A DNA stretch of 64,000 nt from ZC4RG36 sp964652205 (GTDB taxonomy: Bacteria; Chloroflexota; Anaerolineae; Aggregatilineales; Phototrophicaceae), in assembly GCA_964652205.1 (NCBI GenBank), contig CAZZAO010000007.1, positions 1 through 64,000 on the forward strand, written 5' to 3'. The position numbers were made by a program, and so were the translations under genes. Of the stretch, positions 50,680-59,599 are shown one piece after another. Position 1 is the stretch's first letter. Every line of letters begins with the position of its first letter. Under the pieces are notes generated by a model that was given only the letters and a program-made list of their open reading frames with translations, did no database searches and was not told the DNA's origin.

Positions 50680-51788
50680 CGCCTCAGCGCGATTCGGTCG
50701 CGCGCCGGTTGATCGCACATGCCGCGCCGATTCTGCTGCTGTTGGCGCTGCTGATGACGCTGATAATCTCGGCCAGCCCTGCGCTGCCGTCGGCGGGCGA
50801 GCTTGCTTTTTACTCCCACCGGCGCGGCTACTATCAGATTTCGGTGATCGACGTGGCGACGCGCCACGACGTCGGGCTGATGCGGACGCGGGCTGACGAT
50901 TATATGCCCGCATGGTCGCCAGACGGCCAGCAGATCGCCTTTATTTCGACGCGCGACGGCAACCCCGAAGTCTACCTCGCGCAGGCCGATGGCAGTCAGC
51001 CGCGCCGCCTGACCTTCGACCGCGACCGCGAGTCGCGCCCGGTCTGGTCGCCCGATGGCCGCCATCTGGCCTTCGAGTCGATTCTCGACGGCGTCCGCAG
51101 CATTTACGTCATGGATGTCGCCACGCGGGGGCGCGTCCGCGTCGTGCAGGGGACAGGTATTCCCGGCGCGCGCCCGATCTGGTCGCCCGATGGTCAGCAG
51201 ATCGCCTATTACGGCGTGGTCGTCGACGCGCCGGAACTGTTTGTCGCGCCGCTCGGCAACCGCATCGTCGGGCGCAAGCTGACCGACAATGGCGTAGGCG
51301 ACTGGGAACCGGCGTGGTCGCCGGATAGCCGCTGGCTGGCCTACTACGCCAATCCCGATGCCAACGTCGATCTGTACGCCCTGCGCCTCGACAGCGGCGT
51401 AGTGACGCGCCTGACCTTCTACCTCAGCCGCGAGTGGCTGCCGGTCTGGTCGCCAGATGGCCGCTCGATGGCGCTGCTGTCTGACCGCGACGGCGCGGCC
51501 TCGTTCTACTGGATGGACGCAACCTGTATCGAGGCTGGAACGCCATGCAGCGGCGAAACCTTCCCGCTCAGCGGGCTGGCTGCCGCCCTCGAAGAACCGC
51601 CCGTCTGGTCGTCGGACAGCATTCATCTGGCCTATTCGCGCCTGCGGACGCGCGGCGGGGCGCTCGAGATTGACGTGGTCGATACGCGCTGCGCTCGTGA
51701 CGGGATGCCCTGCGCCGACAGCACTGTTCGCCTGACGACGACCGATCCGACGGCGCGCGGCCCCGCCTGGCGGCCCGTCCTGCCCTGA
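50676..51788 (+). CDS. membrane-anchored TolB/PD40 beta-propeller protein
   Basis: The 370-residue product is a paralogue of the preceding protein. It has an N-terminal helix (APILLLLALLMTLIISASPA) and about six PD40 blades (WSPDGQQIAFISTRDGNPEVYL, WSPDGRHLAFESILDG, WSPDSRWLAYYANPDA). It is translationally coupled to the upstream gene by a four-base overlap. It probably shares its place and function, perhaps as a pair on the cell surface. Precise role unknown. Confidence 0.85.
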   Translation: MTPQRDSVARRLIAHAAPILLLLALLMTLIISASPALPSAGELAFYSHRRGYYQISVIDVATRHDVGLMRTRADDYMPAWSPDGQQIAFISTRDGNPEVYLAQADGSQPRRLTFDRDRESRPVWSPDGRHLAFESILDGVRSIYVMDVATRGRVRVVQGTGIPGARPIWSPDGQQIAYYGVVVDAPELFVAPLGNRIVGRKLTDNGVGDWEPAWSPDSRWLAYYANPDANVDLYALRLDSGVVTRLTFYLSREWLPVWSPDGRSMALLSDRDGAASFYWMDATCIEAGTPCSGETFPLSGLAAALEEPPVWSSDSIHLAYSRLRTRGGALEIDVVDTRCARDGMPCADSTVRLTTTDPTARGPAWRPVLP

Positions 51789-51865
51789 TCGCAGCCGTTC
51801 ATCGGCGCTCCTCTTTTTCTCAGTTCCCGGCTCACAGAGTTCTTTCTTCTTCGTGTTCCGGCGCT

Positions 51866-51871
51866 ATAATG
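51866..51871 (+). promoter_or_regulatory. TATAAT box before gpmA
   Basis: A consensus -10 box lies about 37 nt before the gpmA start. The -35 region 17 bp upstream (CTTTCT) is poor, so it may need an activator or another sigma factor. Confidence 0.45.
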
Positions 51872-51907
51872 TCCGGCGTTATAGCCGTCAAGAGGAAAGG
51901 AAACAGC

Positions 51908-52534
51908 ATGGCACAGGGTACGCTGATTCTGGTGCGGCACGGCCAATCCCAATGGAATCTCGAAAATCGTTTCACCGGCTGGGTTGATGTCCCGTTGTCC
52001 CCGGTCGGCGAGCAAGAGGCGCGCCGGGCGGGCGAGCTGCTGCGCGGCTACCGCTTCGATCATGCTTTCACGTCGGCGCTCAAGCGCGCGCAGGAGACGC
52101 TGCGCGTGATCCTCGAAACTATCGGCCAGACGAATGTGCCGGTTGACCGCGATCAGGCGCTTAACGAGCGGATGTATGGCGATCTTCAGGGACTGAATAA
52201 GGACGAAACCGCGCAGAAATTCGGCGCGGAGCAGGTGCATATCTGGCGTCGCAGCTACGACGTGCCGCCGCCCGGCGGCGAGAGCCTGAAGATGACCGGC
52301 GAGCGCGTGCTGCCGTACTATCACCAGCATATCGAGCCGCTGGTGCTGGCTGGCAAGACGGTGCTGGTCGCGGCTCACGGCAACAGCCTGCGCTCGCTCG
52401 TCATGTACCTTGAGAACATCTCCGAGGCCGAGATTCCTAACCTCAACATCCCGACCGGCATCCCGATGCGCTACGTCCTCGACAGCAGCGGCAAAGTGCT
52501 GGAGAGCGGCTACCTCGGCGAGCAGCCCGCCTGA
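51908..52534 (+). CDS. gpmA: 2,3-bisphosphoglycerate-dependent phosphoglycerate mutase
   Basis: The product has 208 residues from the ATG at 51908; an upstream frame start at 51869 lies in the promoter. The catalytic LVRHGQSQWNLENRFTGW is at the N-terminus, with SALKRAQETL, NERMYGDLQGLNK and the second His in LVAAHGNSLRSLVMYLE, all typical of dPGM (GpmA). It interconverts 3- and 2-phosphoglycerate in glycolysis. AGGAAAGGA lies before the ATG. A TATAAT is present at 51866-51871. It sits next to glycogen genes but seems separately transcribed. Confidence 0.93.
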   Translation: MAQGTLILVRHGQSQWNLENRFTGWVDVPLSPVGEQEARRAGELLRGYRFDHAFTSALKRAQETLRVILETIGQTNVPVDRDQALNERMYGDLQGLNKDETAQKFGAEQVHIWRRSYDVPPPGGESLKMTGERVLPYYHQHIEPLVLAGKTVLVAAHGNSLRSLVMYLENISEAEIPNLNIPTGIPMRYVLDSSGKVLESGYLGEQPA

Positions 52535-52658
52535 ACTCCCTGGATCGCTGTTTACACCGTTGTCACTGTCGCGTCGATGACAGCGAGCGCTTCATTCCTG
52601 ATCCGTGGCGGAGAGGGTGAAGTGAGTGTCATGCTGAATGAACCTTGAGCGGATTGAG

Positions 52659-52688
52659 TTGCTACTGGCATCTGCAAACCGATACAAT
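52659..52688 (+). promoter_or_regulatory. promoter of the glycogen cluster
   Basis: TTGCTA (52659-52664) and TACAAT (52683-52688) are separated by 18 bp. They lie about 40 nt before the GTG start of the GH57 gene at 52727. Confidence 0.45.
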
Positions 52689-52726
52689 CTGGGCATAGTC
52701 ACAGCCCGCAATCGAAAGAGGCCCGC

Positions 52727-54451
52727 GTGTCACCGATAGGAGCCTTCACGTTCGTACTCCACAGCCACCTTCCTTATGCGCGTCTGGCAGGGCGCTGGCC
52801 GCATGGTGAGGAGTGGATTCACGAGGCCGCGACCGAGACTTATATCCCGCTCCTTCAGGTCCTCAATGACCTTCAGACCGAGGGCGTCCCCTATCACATC
52901 ACGCTCGGCATCACGCCGATTCTGGCCGAGCAGTTGGCCGATGCCGACGTGCTCGACCACCTCGACCAGTATCTTGACGACCGGATTGCGTCGGCGAAGC
53001 TCGACATGGTCTATTTCGAGGCTGAAAAGACAGCCGACAGGCATCTGCGCTATCTGGCCGAGTGGTATCTGAGCTGGTATACGAAGATCAAGCAGGATTT
53101 TGACAGCCGCTTCAATCGTGACCTGATCGGCGCGTTTCGCCAGCTTCAGGACGCCGGGCTGATCGAAATCACGACCTGCGCGGCGACGCACGGCTATCTG
53201 CCGCTGCTGGCGCGCGATAGCTCGATCAACGGTCAGCTCAAGACGGGTGTCGCCAGCTACGAGCGCCTGTTTGGCCGCGCGCCGACCGGCATCTGGCTGC
53301 CGGAGTGTGCCTATCGCCCGGCCTACATCCTCGACGATGGGCAGGTGCGGCCCGGCCTCGAATACTGGCTGGGGCAGAACGGCCTCAAGGTCTTTTTCAG
53401 CGAGACGCATACCATCACCGGCGGCCAGCCAGTCGGCGTGGCGGCAGGCGATGTCGTTGGGCCGTATGGCGATATCAGGCGGCGCTATGTCATCCCGCCG
53501 GCGCAGGTCTTGCCGGAGCGCCCGGCGACGACCTTCCATCCCTATTACGTCAGCGACACGACCGACGGCCCCAACGCCGCCCAGCATTCCGGCGTGGCGG
53601 TCATTGGCCGCAACGTCCGCGTCGGCCAGCAGGTCTGGAGCGCCGATTGGGGCTACCCCGGCGACTTCGACTACCGCGAGTTCCACCGCAAGGCCGGAAC
53701 CAGCGGCATTCAATACTGGCGCGTGACCGGCTCCAAGACCGAGCTGGCCTTCAAGGATTATTACCACCCCGACTGGGCGGCCTATAAGGTTGACCAGCAC
53801 GCCGAGCATTTCGCCCACCTGGTCGGCGACCAGATTCGCAACTTTAACAACCAGACCGGCGAGTATGGCCTGATCGCCGCCAACTATGATACCGAGTTAT
53901 TTGGTCACTGGTGGTTCGAGGGGATTTCGTGGCTCGGTAAGGTGCTGCGTCACCTCGCCAGCAATCCCGATGTCGAGCTGACCTCGGCCACGCGCTTCAT
54001 CACGCAGCATCCGCCGCAGGAAGTCCTCAGTATCCCGGAAAGCTCGTGGGGCGCGGGGGGGACGCATTTCGTCTGGGACAACGCCGAGACTCACTGGATG
54101 TGGGAGCCGATTCACGAGGCCGAGCGCCGGATGGAAGCGCTGGCGAACGCCATGCCCCACCCGACGGCGGACGAGCAGGCCGTGCTGGCGCAGGCCGCGC
54201 GCGAGCTGCTGCTGCTCGAAAGCTCGGACTGGCCGTTTCTGGTCACGACCGGGCAGGCGCGCGAGTACGCCATCCAGCGCTTCAGCCAGCACATCGAGCG
54301 CTTCAACCGGCTCGCGGCCAGCCTTGAAACCGGCGCGCCCGACAGCGGCTATGCCCGTGAGTTGTGGGAGCAGGACAAGATTTTCCCGGACATCGACTAT
54401 CGCTGGTTTGCCACGCCGACGCCGGTCACGACCGAAGCGCCGCGCAACTAA
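52727..54451 (+). CDS. GH57 family 1,4-alpha-glucan branching enzyme-like protein
   Basis: The 574-residue protein opens with FTFVLHSHLPYARLAG, as in GH57. The catalytic nucleophile is Glu193 in GIWLPECAYRP, and the acid/base is Asp388 in NYDTELFGHWWFEG. A helical C-terminal domain of DUF1957 type follows (about 430-545). Length and layout fit GH57 branching enzymes, which put alpha-1,6 branches into glycogen. The start is a GTG. glgA and glgC follow on the same strand, and no GH13 branching enzyme is seen nearby, so this is probably the branching enzyme of the pathway. Confidence 0.9.
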   Translation: MSPIGAFTFVLHSHLPYARLAGRWPHGEEWIHEAATETYIPLLQVLNDLQTEGVPYHITLGITPILAEQLADADVLDHLDQYLDDRIASAKLDMVYFEAEKTADRHLRYLAEWYLSWYTKIKQDFDSRFNRDLIGAFRQLQDAGLIEITTCAATHGYLPLLARDSSINGQLKTGVASYERLFGRAPTGIWLPECAYRPAYILDDGQVRPGLEYWLGQNGLKVFFSETHTITGGQPVGVAAGDVVGPYGDIRRRYVIPPAQVLPERPATTFHPYYVSDTTDGPNAAQHSGVAVIGRNVRVGQQVWSADWGYPGDFDYREFHRKAGTSGIQYWRVTGSKTELAFKDYYHPDWAAYKVDQHAEHFAHLVGDQIRNFNNQTGEYGLIAANYDTELFGHWWFEGISWLGKVLRHLASNPDVELTSATRFITQHPPQEVLSIPESSWGAGGTHFVWDNAETHWMWEPIHEAERRMEALANAMPHPTADEQAVLAQAARELLLLESSDWPFLVTTGQAREYAIQRFSQHIERFNRLAASLETGAPDSGYARELWEQDKIFPDIDYRWFATPTPVTTEAPRN

Positions 54452-54530
54452 CTATCGGCTGCCTTAACTCCATGCGCTGGCTGTCGGTGCAGCGGCCCGG
54501 AATGCATCGACCTGACTGAGGAGCGCGAAA

Positions 54531-56009
54531 TTGACGAATGTTCTGCTTGTCACCGCCGAAGCCGACCCGTTTGCGAAAGTTGGCGGGCTGGCGGATGTCG
54601 CGGGGTCGCTGCCGAGAGCGCTCGTCCGCGCTGGCGTTGACGCCCGCGTGCTGATGCCGGGCTATGGCTTTATCGACAGTGACCGCTTTCAGATCACGTC
54701 GCTGTTTCGCTTCCCGCTGGCGCGCACCATCGGCACGACCGAAGTGGAAGTGCTGACGACGCAGCATAACGGCGTGACGTTTTACTTCCTGCGCGGCGCG
54801 GGCTACTTCGGCGTGGAAGCGCAGGTCTACGACATTCTCGACTGGAAGAACGACGTCCCGCGCTACCTCTTCTTCTGTCAGGCAGCGCTGGCCTTCGCCG
54901 AGCAGATGCAGGCGCGCGAGGGCTGGTTCCCGGATGTCTTTCACGTCAACGACTGGCATACCGGGCTGATCCCGTTTCTGATTGAGACGCGCCGCGACGA
55001 GCCGCAGTGGTCGGCGGTCGGCTCGATGCTGACGATTCATAATATGGCCTATCAGGGATGGGACATCGGCGGCTGGGTCTGGGAGCTGGGCATTCCAGCG
55101 CGCGCCGACCCTGAGCTGGTCGCCCGCAGCCTGACCGATAACGCGCTCGCCATCGGCATCATGTACAGCGATGTCATCACAACCGTCAGCCCGCGTTATG
55201 CCACCGAGATTCAGTATCCGTTTATGGGCTATGGCCTCGATCCGCTGATCCTCGCCCGGATCATGGATGTCCACGGCATCCTCAACGGCATGGACGTCGA
55301 ACTGTGGAACCCGGAAACCGATCCGATGCTGGTCGCTAATTTCAGCATCGAGACGGCGGCGGAGAAGCGCATCCTCAACAAGCGCCAGCTTCAGGCGGAT
55401 TCTGGCCTTGAAGTCAATGACAGCATCCCGCTTATCGGGCTGGTCAGCCGCCTGGTCTACCAGAAAGGGATTGACATCGCCCTGCCAGCGCTGCGCCGCC
55501 TGCTGCTCGAAGAAGATGTCCAGTTCGTCGCCCTCGGCACGGGTGAGCCAGCGCTCAACGATCTGCTGCTGCGCCTCGGCCAGGACTTCCACTGGCGGGC
55601 AGCGACCTTCCTCGGCTACAACGCCACTGTTGCCCAGCGTATCTACGCGGGAGTCGATCTGTTCCTGATGCCAAGTCGCTACGAGCCGTGCGGCGTCGGC
55701 CAGATGATCGCCATGCGCTACGGGGCGCTGCCGCTCGTCCGTGAGACCGGTGGGCTGGCGGACACGGTCGAAAACTACGACAATGATAGGGGCGAGCGCG
55801 GCACTGGCTTTTCCTTCCTCTGGGAAGAATCTGACGCCGTTCTGAACACGCTCCGGTGGGCGCTGCAAACCTATCGGCAGCGACCTGAAGCGTGGCGGCG
55901 AATGCAGCAGCGCGCCATGCAGATGGATTTCAGTTGGGATAACAGCGCACGGCAGTACATCGATCACTACAGCCGTATCCAAACTAGACGGAAAGGTCAG
56001 CTTATATGA
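54531..56009 (+). CDS. glgA: glycogen synthase
   Basis: The product has 492 residues of GT5 type. The ADP-glucose binding loop near the N-terminus is KVGGLADVAGSLP (Lys16), followed by the His in HVNDWHTGLIPF and, in the second half, LVSRLVYQKGIDI and the acidic pair region in MPSRYEPCGVGQMIAMRYG. It adds glucose from ADP-glucose to glycogen. The start is a TTG at 54531 with GGAG about 8 nt upstream. The stop overlaps the glgC start (ATGA), so the two genes are coupled. Confidence 0.94.
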   Translation: MTNVLLVTAEADPFAKVGGLADVAGSLPRALVRAGVDARVLMPGYGFIDSDRFQITSLFRFPLARTIGTTEVEVLTTQHNGVTFYFLRGAGYFGVEAQVYDILDWKNDVPRYLFFCQAALAFAEQMQAREGWFPDVFHVNDWHTGLIPFLIETRRDEPQWSAVGSMLTIHNMAYQGWDIGGWVWELGIPARADPELVARSLTDNALAIGIMYSDVITTVSPRYATEIQYPFMGYGLDPLILARIMDVHGILNGMDVELWNPETDPMLVANFSIETAAEKRILNKRQLQADSGLEVNDSIPLIGLVSRLVYQKGIDIALPALRRLLLEEDVQFVALGTGEPALNDLLLRLGQDFHWRAATFLGYNATVAQRIYAGVDLFLMPSRYEPCGVGQMIAMRYGALPLVRETGGLADTVENYDNDRGERGTGFSFLWEESDAVLNTLRWALQTYRQRPEAWRRMQQRAMQMDFSWDNSARQYIDHYSRIQTRRKGQLI

Positions 56010-57265
56010 AGGTCAAAGCGGTTATTCTGGCAGGGGGTGAAGGGACACGACTGGCGACGCTCACGGCCAAACGCGCCAAACCAGCGGTTCCGTTCGCCGG
56101 GAAATATCGCATTATCGACTTTACGCTGAGCAACTGCGTCAATTCCGGCATCTTCGACGTGCTGATTCTGACGCAGTATCGCCCGCACAGCCTCAACGAC
56201 CACATCGGGCGCGGGCGTCCGTGGGACCTCGACCGGTCGTTTACCGGCGGCGTGATGATCTTGCAGCCATATAAGGGCCGCTTCGATACCGACTGGTATG
56301 CCGGAACTGCCGATGCCGTCCGCCAGAACCTGAATTTTGTCCGCCGTGGCCGTCCCGATTACGTCCTGATTCTGTCCGGCGACCATATTTACGAGATGGA
56401 CTACGACGTGCTGGTGCAGTTCCATCTCGAAAACAAGGCGGATGCGACGATCTGCACGATCCGCGTGCCGATGGACGAGGCCAGTCGCTACGGTATCCTC
56501 GATGTCAACGACGATTACAGCGTCCGCAACTTCCTCGAAAAACCGGCTAACCCGCCCGGCAACCTCGCCAGCATGGGCGTCTACATCTTCAGTTACCCGG
56601 TGTTGGAGCGGATGCTCAATGCAGCGCCGGATGGCGAGCTGAACGATGACTTCGGCCACCATATCATTCCCCGGATGATTAAAGAGGGCCAGCGCGTTTT
56701 CGCCTATCCCTACGGCGGCTACTGGATCGACGTCGGGACGGTCGATGCGTTCTGGGAAGCGCACATGGATCTGCTGGCGTCGCCGCCGTCGCTCAATCTG
56801 AATGACCGCACCTGGGTCATTCACACCCTGAGCGAGGAGCGGCCCCCGGTTCACATCCATACTGGCGCGACCGTCCGTAACAGCCTGATTACCGATGGCA
56901 CGGTGATCGCCGAGGGCGCGCTGGTCGAGCGCTCGGTGCTTTCGCCTGGCGTCTACGTCGGGCCGGGAGCGGTCGTCCGCGAGTCCGTCATCCTGACCGA
57001 TGCCTACATCGAAGCAGGGGCGACCGTCGAGCGCTGTATCCTCGATAAGATCACGGTCGTCGGCCATAACGCCCACGTCGGCAGCGTACAGGATGTCGGC
57101 GAGCTGGGGATTACCTGCGTCGGCAAGAACACCCACATCCCGGCGGGCTACACCATCGGCCACAGTTCAGTCCTCGGCACTGACCTGCGGATTGAGGACT
57201 TCAGCAAGTATCAGGACAAGATCGTTCCGCCGAACACCCGCATCGGCTATACGTCGAAGAAGTAG
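56006..57265 (+). CDS. glgC: glucose-1-phosphate adenylyltransferase
   Basis: The 419-residue protein has the nucleotidyltransferase start LAGGEGTRLATLTAKRAKPAVPFAGKYRIIDF, the glycogen-type YAGTADAVRQNL, the catalytic Asp in ILSGDHIYEMDY, and FLEKP in the sugar site. A left-handed beta-helix C-terminal domain follows (about 285-400). It makes ADP-glucose for the synthase encoded just upstream. The ATG at 56006 overlaps the glgA stop. Length is normal for GlgC. Confidence 0.95.
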   Translation: MKVKAVILAGGEGTRLATLTAKRAKPAVPFAGKYRIIDFTLSNCVNSGIFDVLILTQYRPHSLNDHIGRGRPWDLDRSFTGGVMILQPYKGRFDTDWYAGTADAVRQNLNFVRRGRPDYVLILSGDHIYEMDYDVLVQFHLENKADATICTIRVPMDEASRYGILDVNDDYSVRNFLEKPANPPGNLASMGVYIFSYPVLERMLNAAPDGELNDDFGHHIIPRMIKEGQRVFAYPYGGYWIDVGTVDAFWEAHMDLLASPPSLNLNDRTWVIHTLSEERPPVHIHTGATVRNSLITDGTVIAEGALVERSVLSPGVYVGPGAVVRESVILTDAYIEAGATVERCILDKITVVGHNAHVGSVQDVGELGITCVGKNTHIPAGYTIGHSSVLGTDLRIEDFSKYQDKIVPPNTRIGYTSKK

Positions 57266-57275
57266 TCGCTAACTC

Positions 57276-57312
57276 CTCACCCCGGCCCCTCACCCTCCGG
57301 GAGAGGGGCAAG
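57276..57312. repeat. REP-like hairpin repeat
   Basis: CTCACCCCGGCCCCTCACCC is followed by TCCGGGAGAGGGGCAAG after the glgC stop. It belongs to the same dispersed CCCTCTCCC/GGGAGAGGG family. Confidence 0.5.
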
Positions 57313-57355
57313 CGCGGGGGCTTGATGTATCATGCCTGCGCTCAAATAAGGGACG

Positions 57356-57391
57356 AAAAAATGACCACTCTATTTAGGGTGGTCATTTTTT
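57356..57391. terminator. bidirectional terminator between glgC and the CBM48 gene
   Basis: ATGACCAC (57361-57368) pairs with GTGGTCAT (57379-57386) over a 10-nt loop. An A-run precedes and a T-run follows the stem, so it can end both transcripts. Confidence 0.85.
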
Positions 57392-57432
57392 TCAGCTTTG
57401 CCTCGCCAGGAGGCTCAGAGGTCAGCGCGATT

Positions 57433-57729
57433 TCAGGTCGAGACGACCGAGTTATCGCCGCTGAACGGATTGGGAACGTAACGATCTGCTTCCCAGTCGT
57501 TGTGCCACTCGCTGCCGTTGACCAGATAGCGGAACTGATATTCGCGGCCCTGATCCAGTTCCAGCATCGCCGAGAAGCTGCCATCCTTGTTCCGTTTCAT
57601 CGGTGTCGCGTCTTCCTGCCAGCCGTTGAAATCGCCGACCAGAAAGACGGTATCGCCCTGTACCTGAGAAGGAAGCGAAAAGGTGACTTTGCAGACCGGT
57701 TTGGTCTTGAGAGTCTGTTTTTTCAACAT
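57433..57729 (-). CDS. stand-alone CBM48 (isoamylase N-terminal/AMPK glycogen-binding) protein
   Basis: The product has 98 residues and is essentially one CBM48 domain: VCKVTFSLPSQVQGDTVFLVGDFNGWQ, then ATPMKRNKDGSFSAMLEL and YQFRYLVNGSEWHNDWEA. The conserved Trp of NGW and NDW are sugar contacts in this family. No catalytic part is present. It probably binds glycogen and tunes the enzymes of the neighbouring cluster. The ATG at 57729 has AGGAG about 10 nt upstream; an upstream frame start at 57756 is less likely. Confidence 0.88.
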   Translation of the reverse strand: MLKKQTLKTKPVCKVTFSLPSQVQGDTVFLVGDFNGWQEDATPMKRNKDGSFSAMLELDQGREYQFRYLVNGSEWHNDWEADRYVPNPFSGDNSVVST

Positions 57730-58091
57730 AGGGCTGTTTCTCCTGCCTGCCAGCACAAATTGGTAATGCGGATTGTAGCATACCTCAACACGGAGTGGGT
57801 AACTTTCGCCATTTTCTCATCGTTATTTTACCCGATCGCCGTCGATAGTGTTAGGTTGGCACGCGACACTGCTGCGCGCGTCGTTGTTTCGCCGGCTGTT
57901 CGCGGTCTATGCAATTGCAGTACGTGAAGGAGGCACGTCCTCCAAGTAGTCGGTGCATTGCCTGTGTGAGTAGGCTCGGCAGGGTGAATCCACCTTGCAC
58001 TAGAGCGTCTGTAGCACGCCAAACTTAACTGCTTCTGCTAAAGGCACGTCACGCCAGCTATTCTTTATAGGAACTCGTTGTCTCGCTAAGT
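57730..58091. other. intergenic gap, no gene seen
   Basis: About 360 bp. One small dyad (AAACTTA near 58020 against TAAGTTT near 58087) is visible. No convincing coding frame or RNA was recognised. Part of it should hold the promoter of the CBM48 gene. Confidence 0.35.
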
Positions 58092-59222
58092 TTATGATTG
58101 CATGCCCGGTCTCCAAACTGGATTTTGAGCACCTTCAAAGACGCTTCCATGAGGCAATAAATTGGTCAGTATTTGTACATCGCTACCGTCGGCTTTCATA
58201 ATAAAAATGCCGCTACGATAATTTTCGCCTGATTTCCAAATTCGGGTAGAAGAAAAGGCGATCCACTTTCCATCAGGTGACCAATCAGGCTCAACATCCG
58301 CTCCCTCACTGTTTGTCAGATTTTTTTGGTTTGTGCCATCTGCCTGAACAGTGAAAATTTCGGTCAGGTGCGTATCGGTTGAGGGACTATCGAAGGCTCC
58401 AACTTTATAGCCGTAGAAAATAATTTGCTTGCCATTCGGAGACCAACGAGGGCCAAAATTGATCCCTCCTGTATTCGTTAACTGATGGAGATTTGTGCCA
58501 TTAGCGTTCACGAGATAAATCTCACTGGTTTGGGTGCTGGCGACCACCTTCCCGCGCACGACGAACGCAATTTCTGAACTGTCAGGCGACCATGCTGGTT
58601 GAACTTCAGGATTGACATCAATATCGGACGTCAGTGTGCGCGATTGGCGAGTTGCAGGAGAGACGAGCATAAGGGTTCCTGATAGGTTGTCTGTTACATA
58701 AGCGATGGAATTCCCATCGGGCGACCAGGAAGGACTGCGTTTAGGGAGCGCATCATTGGTGATTTGCATTGAGTTACTTCCATCTCGTTCAGCTATAAAA
58801 ATGTCCTGGCGTCCATTTTCACCCTTACTTCCAACTAATAACAATTGATTGCTGTCGGGTGACCATCCAGCTGTATAGCCATTCCAGTTGGGAATTGCAA
58901 CAGGGGCTGTCTGATTATTTTCCAGGTCGATAATGAAAGCATCTGCAGTGGCAGATACAGGATACTGGCCCGGTTGAGATTTGTAGTACAGCAAATACTT
59001 TCCATTTGGAGACCAAGCGGGATGAACTTCATCGATGTCGGGCGTGCTCGTTAAACACGTTATCTCTGAATTCCCGGTTTTAATTACACATATATCATAA
59101 TCCTTTGAAGCATAATTCTCATAGGCGATTTGGAACGCAGCGCCAAGTTGCTGACCGTGAACGAAACCGTAGTCGCTGATAAAGACAGTAAGGAATACCA
59201 AAATCCGAAGGAAGTAGCTCAT
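58092..59222 (-). CDS. secreted TolB/PD40 beta-propeller protein, A+T-rich
   Basis: The 376-residue protein has a signal peptide (FLRILVFLTVFISDYGFVHG) and six or seven PD40 blades, each with WSPDG/WSPNG (for example AWSPNGKYLLYYKS, SWSPDGNSIAYVTD and DWSPDGKWIAFSSTR). The length suits one closed propeller. The base and codon use are clearly more A+T-rich than in the other propeller genes of the window, so it may have been acquired. Next to it is a broken beta-helix gene. Function unknown; a surface-binding role is likely. Confidence 0.85.
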   Translation of the reverse strand: MSYFLRILVFLTVFISDYGFVHGQQLGAAFQIAYENYASKDYDICVIKTGNSEITCLTSTPDIDEVHPAWSPNGKYLLYYKSQPGQYPVSATADAFIIDLENNQTAPVAIPNWNGYTAGWSPDSNQLLLVGSKGENGRQDIFIAERDGSNSMQITNDALPKRSPSWSPDGNSIAYVTDNLSGTLMLVSPATRQSRTLTSDIDVNPEVQPAWSPDSSEIAFVVRGKVVASTQTSEIYLVNANGTNLHQLTNTGGINFGPRWSPNGKQIIFYGYKVGAFDSPSTDTHLTEIFTVQADGTNQKNLTNSEGADVEPDWSPDGKWIAFSSTRIWKSGENYRSGIFIMKADGSDVQILTNLLPHGSVFEGAQNPVWRPGMQS

Positions 59223-59291
59223 TCTAAATTCCCTGTACTCGTCGGCAGTTACTTAGCTGCCGACGAGGCCTGCTATAGGGATCTACGCACC

Positions 59292-59510
59292 TTACAGTTT
59301 ACCAGCCAAAGTACAACCTGCTCGTTGGTAATGTAGCCGAAATCGAGATGTTATCGGGAATTTTGTAGAATTGCCATATATCCCCCGTATAGCCTTGAAG
59401 CCTTGATAGCCTGCTACGGCATTGTTTCCGATCAGGGTCGCATCCTGAACCGTAGTAATACCGGTATTGTTATGAATGCCACCACCATTAAAACCTGCGG
59501 AATTCGTCAT
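59292..59510 (-). pseudogene. remnant of a right-handed beta-helix surface protein
   Basis: A frame of about 72 codons encodes one rung of a parallel beta-helix (NSAGFNGGGIHNNTGITTV, then TLIGNNAVAG), the pattern of pectate-lyase-like or polymorphic outer-membrane repeats. The rest of such a protein is absent on both sides. It is therefore a decayed fragment, close to the A+T-rich propeller gene and ended by a strong terminator region. Confidence 0.6.
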
Positions 59511-59554
59511 GATGTGTGAGCTTTTGATCGTGGTTTTCGCATCTGCATCCCAAT

Positions 59555-59585
59555 AAAAAGACCCGGTTTCAAACCGGGTCTTTTT
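59555..59585. terminator. strong bidirectional terminator
   Basis: A perfect 15-nt dyad (core GACCCGGTTT-C-AAACCGGGTC) has A5 before and T5 after it. It stands between the rlmB gene (minus strand, ending at 59600) and the beta-helix remnant. Confidence 0.88.
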
Positions 59586-59599
59586 GTCTTACGGATTTT

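Noticed and set aside
54426..55982. Long open frame opposite glgA (about 518 codons, minus strand)
   Set aside because: Typical antisense shadow in G+C-rich coding DNA; residues are low-complexity Arg/Ala/Asp-rich, and glgA is certain.
57322..57927. 201-codon plus-strand frame crossing the glgC terminator
   Set aside because: It starts before and reads through a strong bidirectional terminator and is antisense to the CBM48 gene.
59130..59336. Small plus-strand frame upstream of the A+T-rich propeller gene
   Set aside because: It is antisense to the signal-peptide region of the propeller gene and has no start signal.
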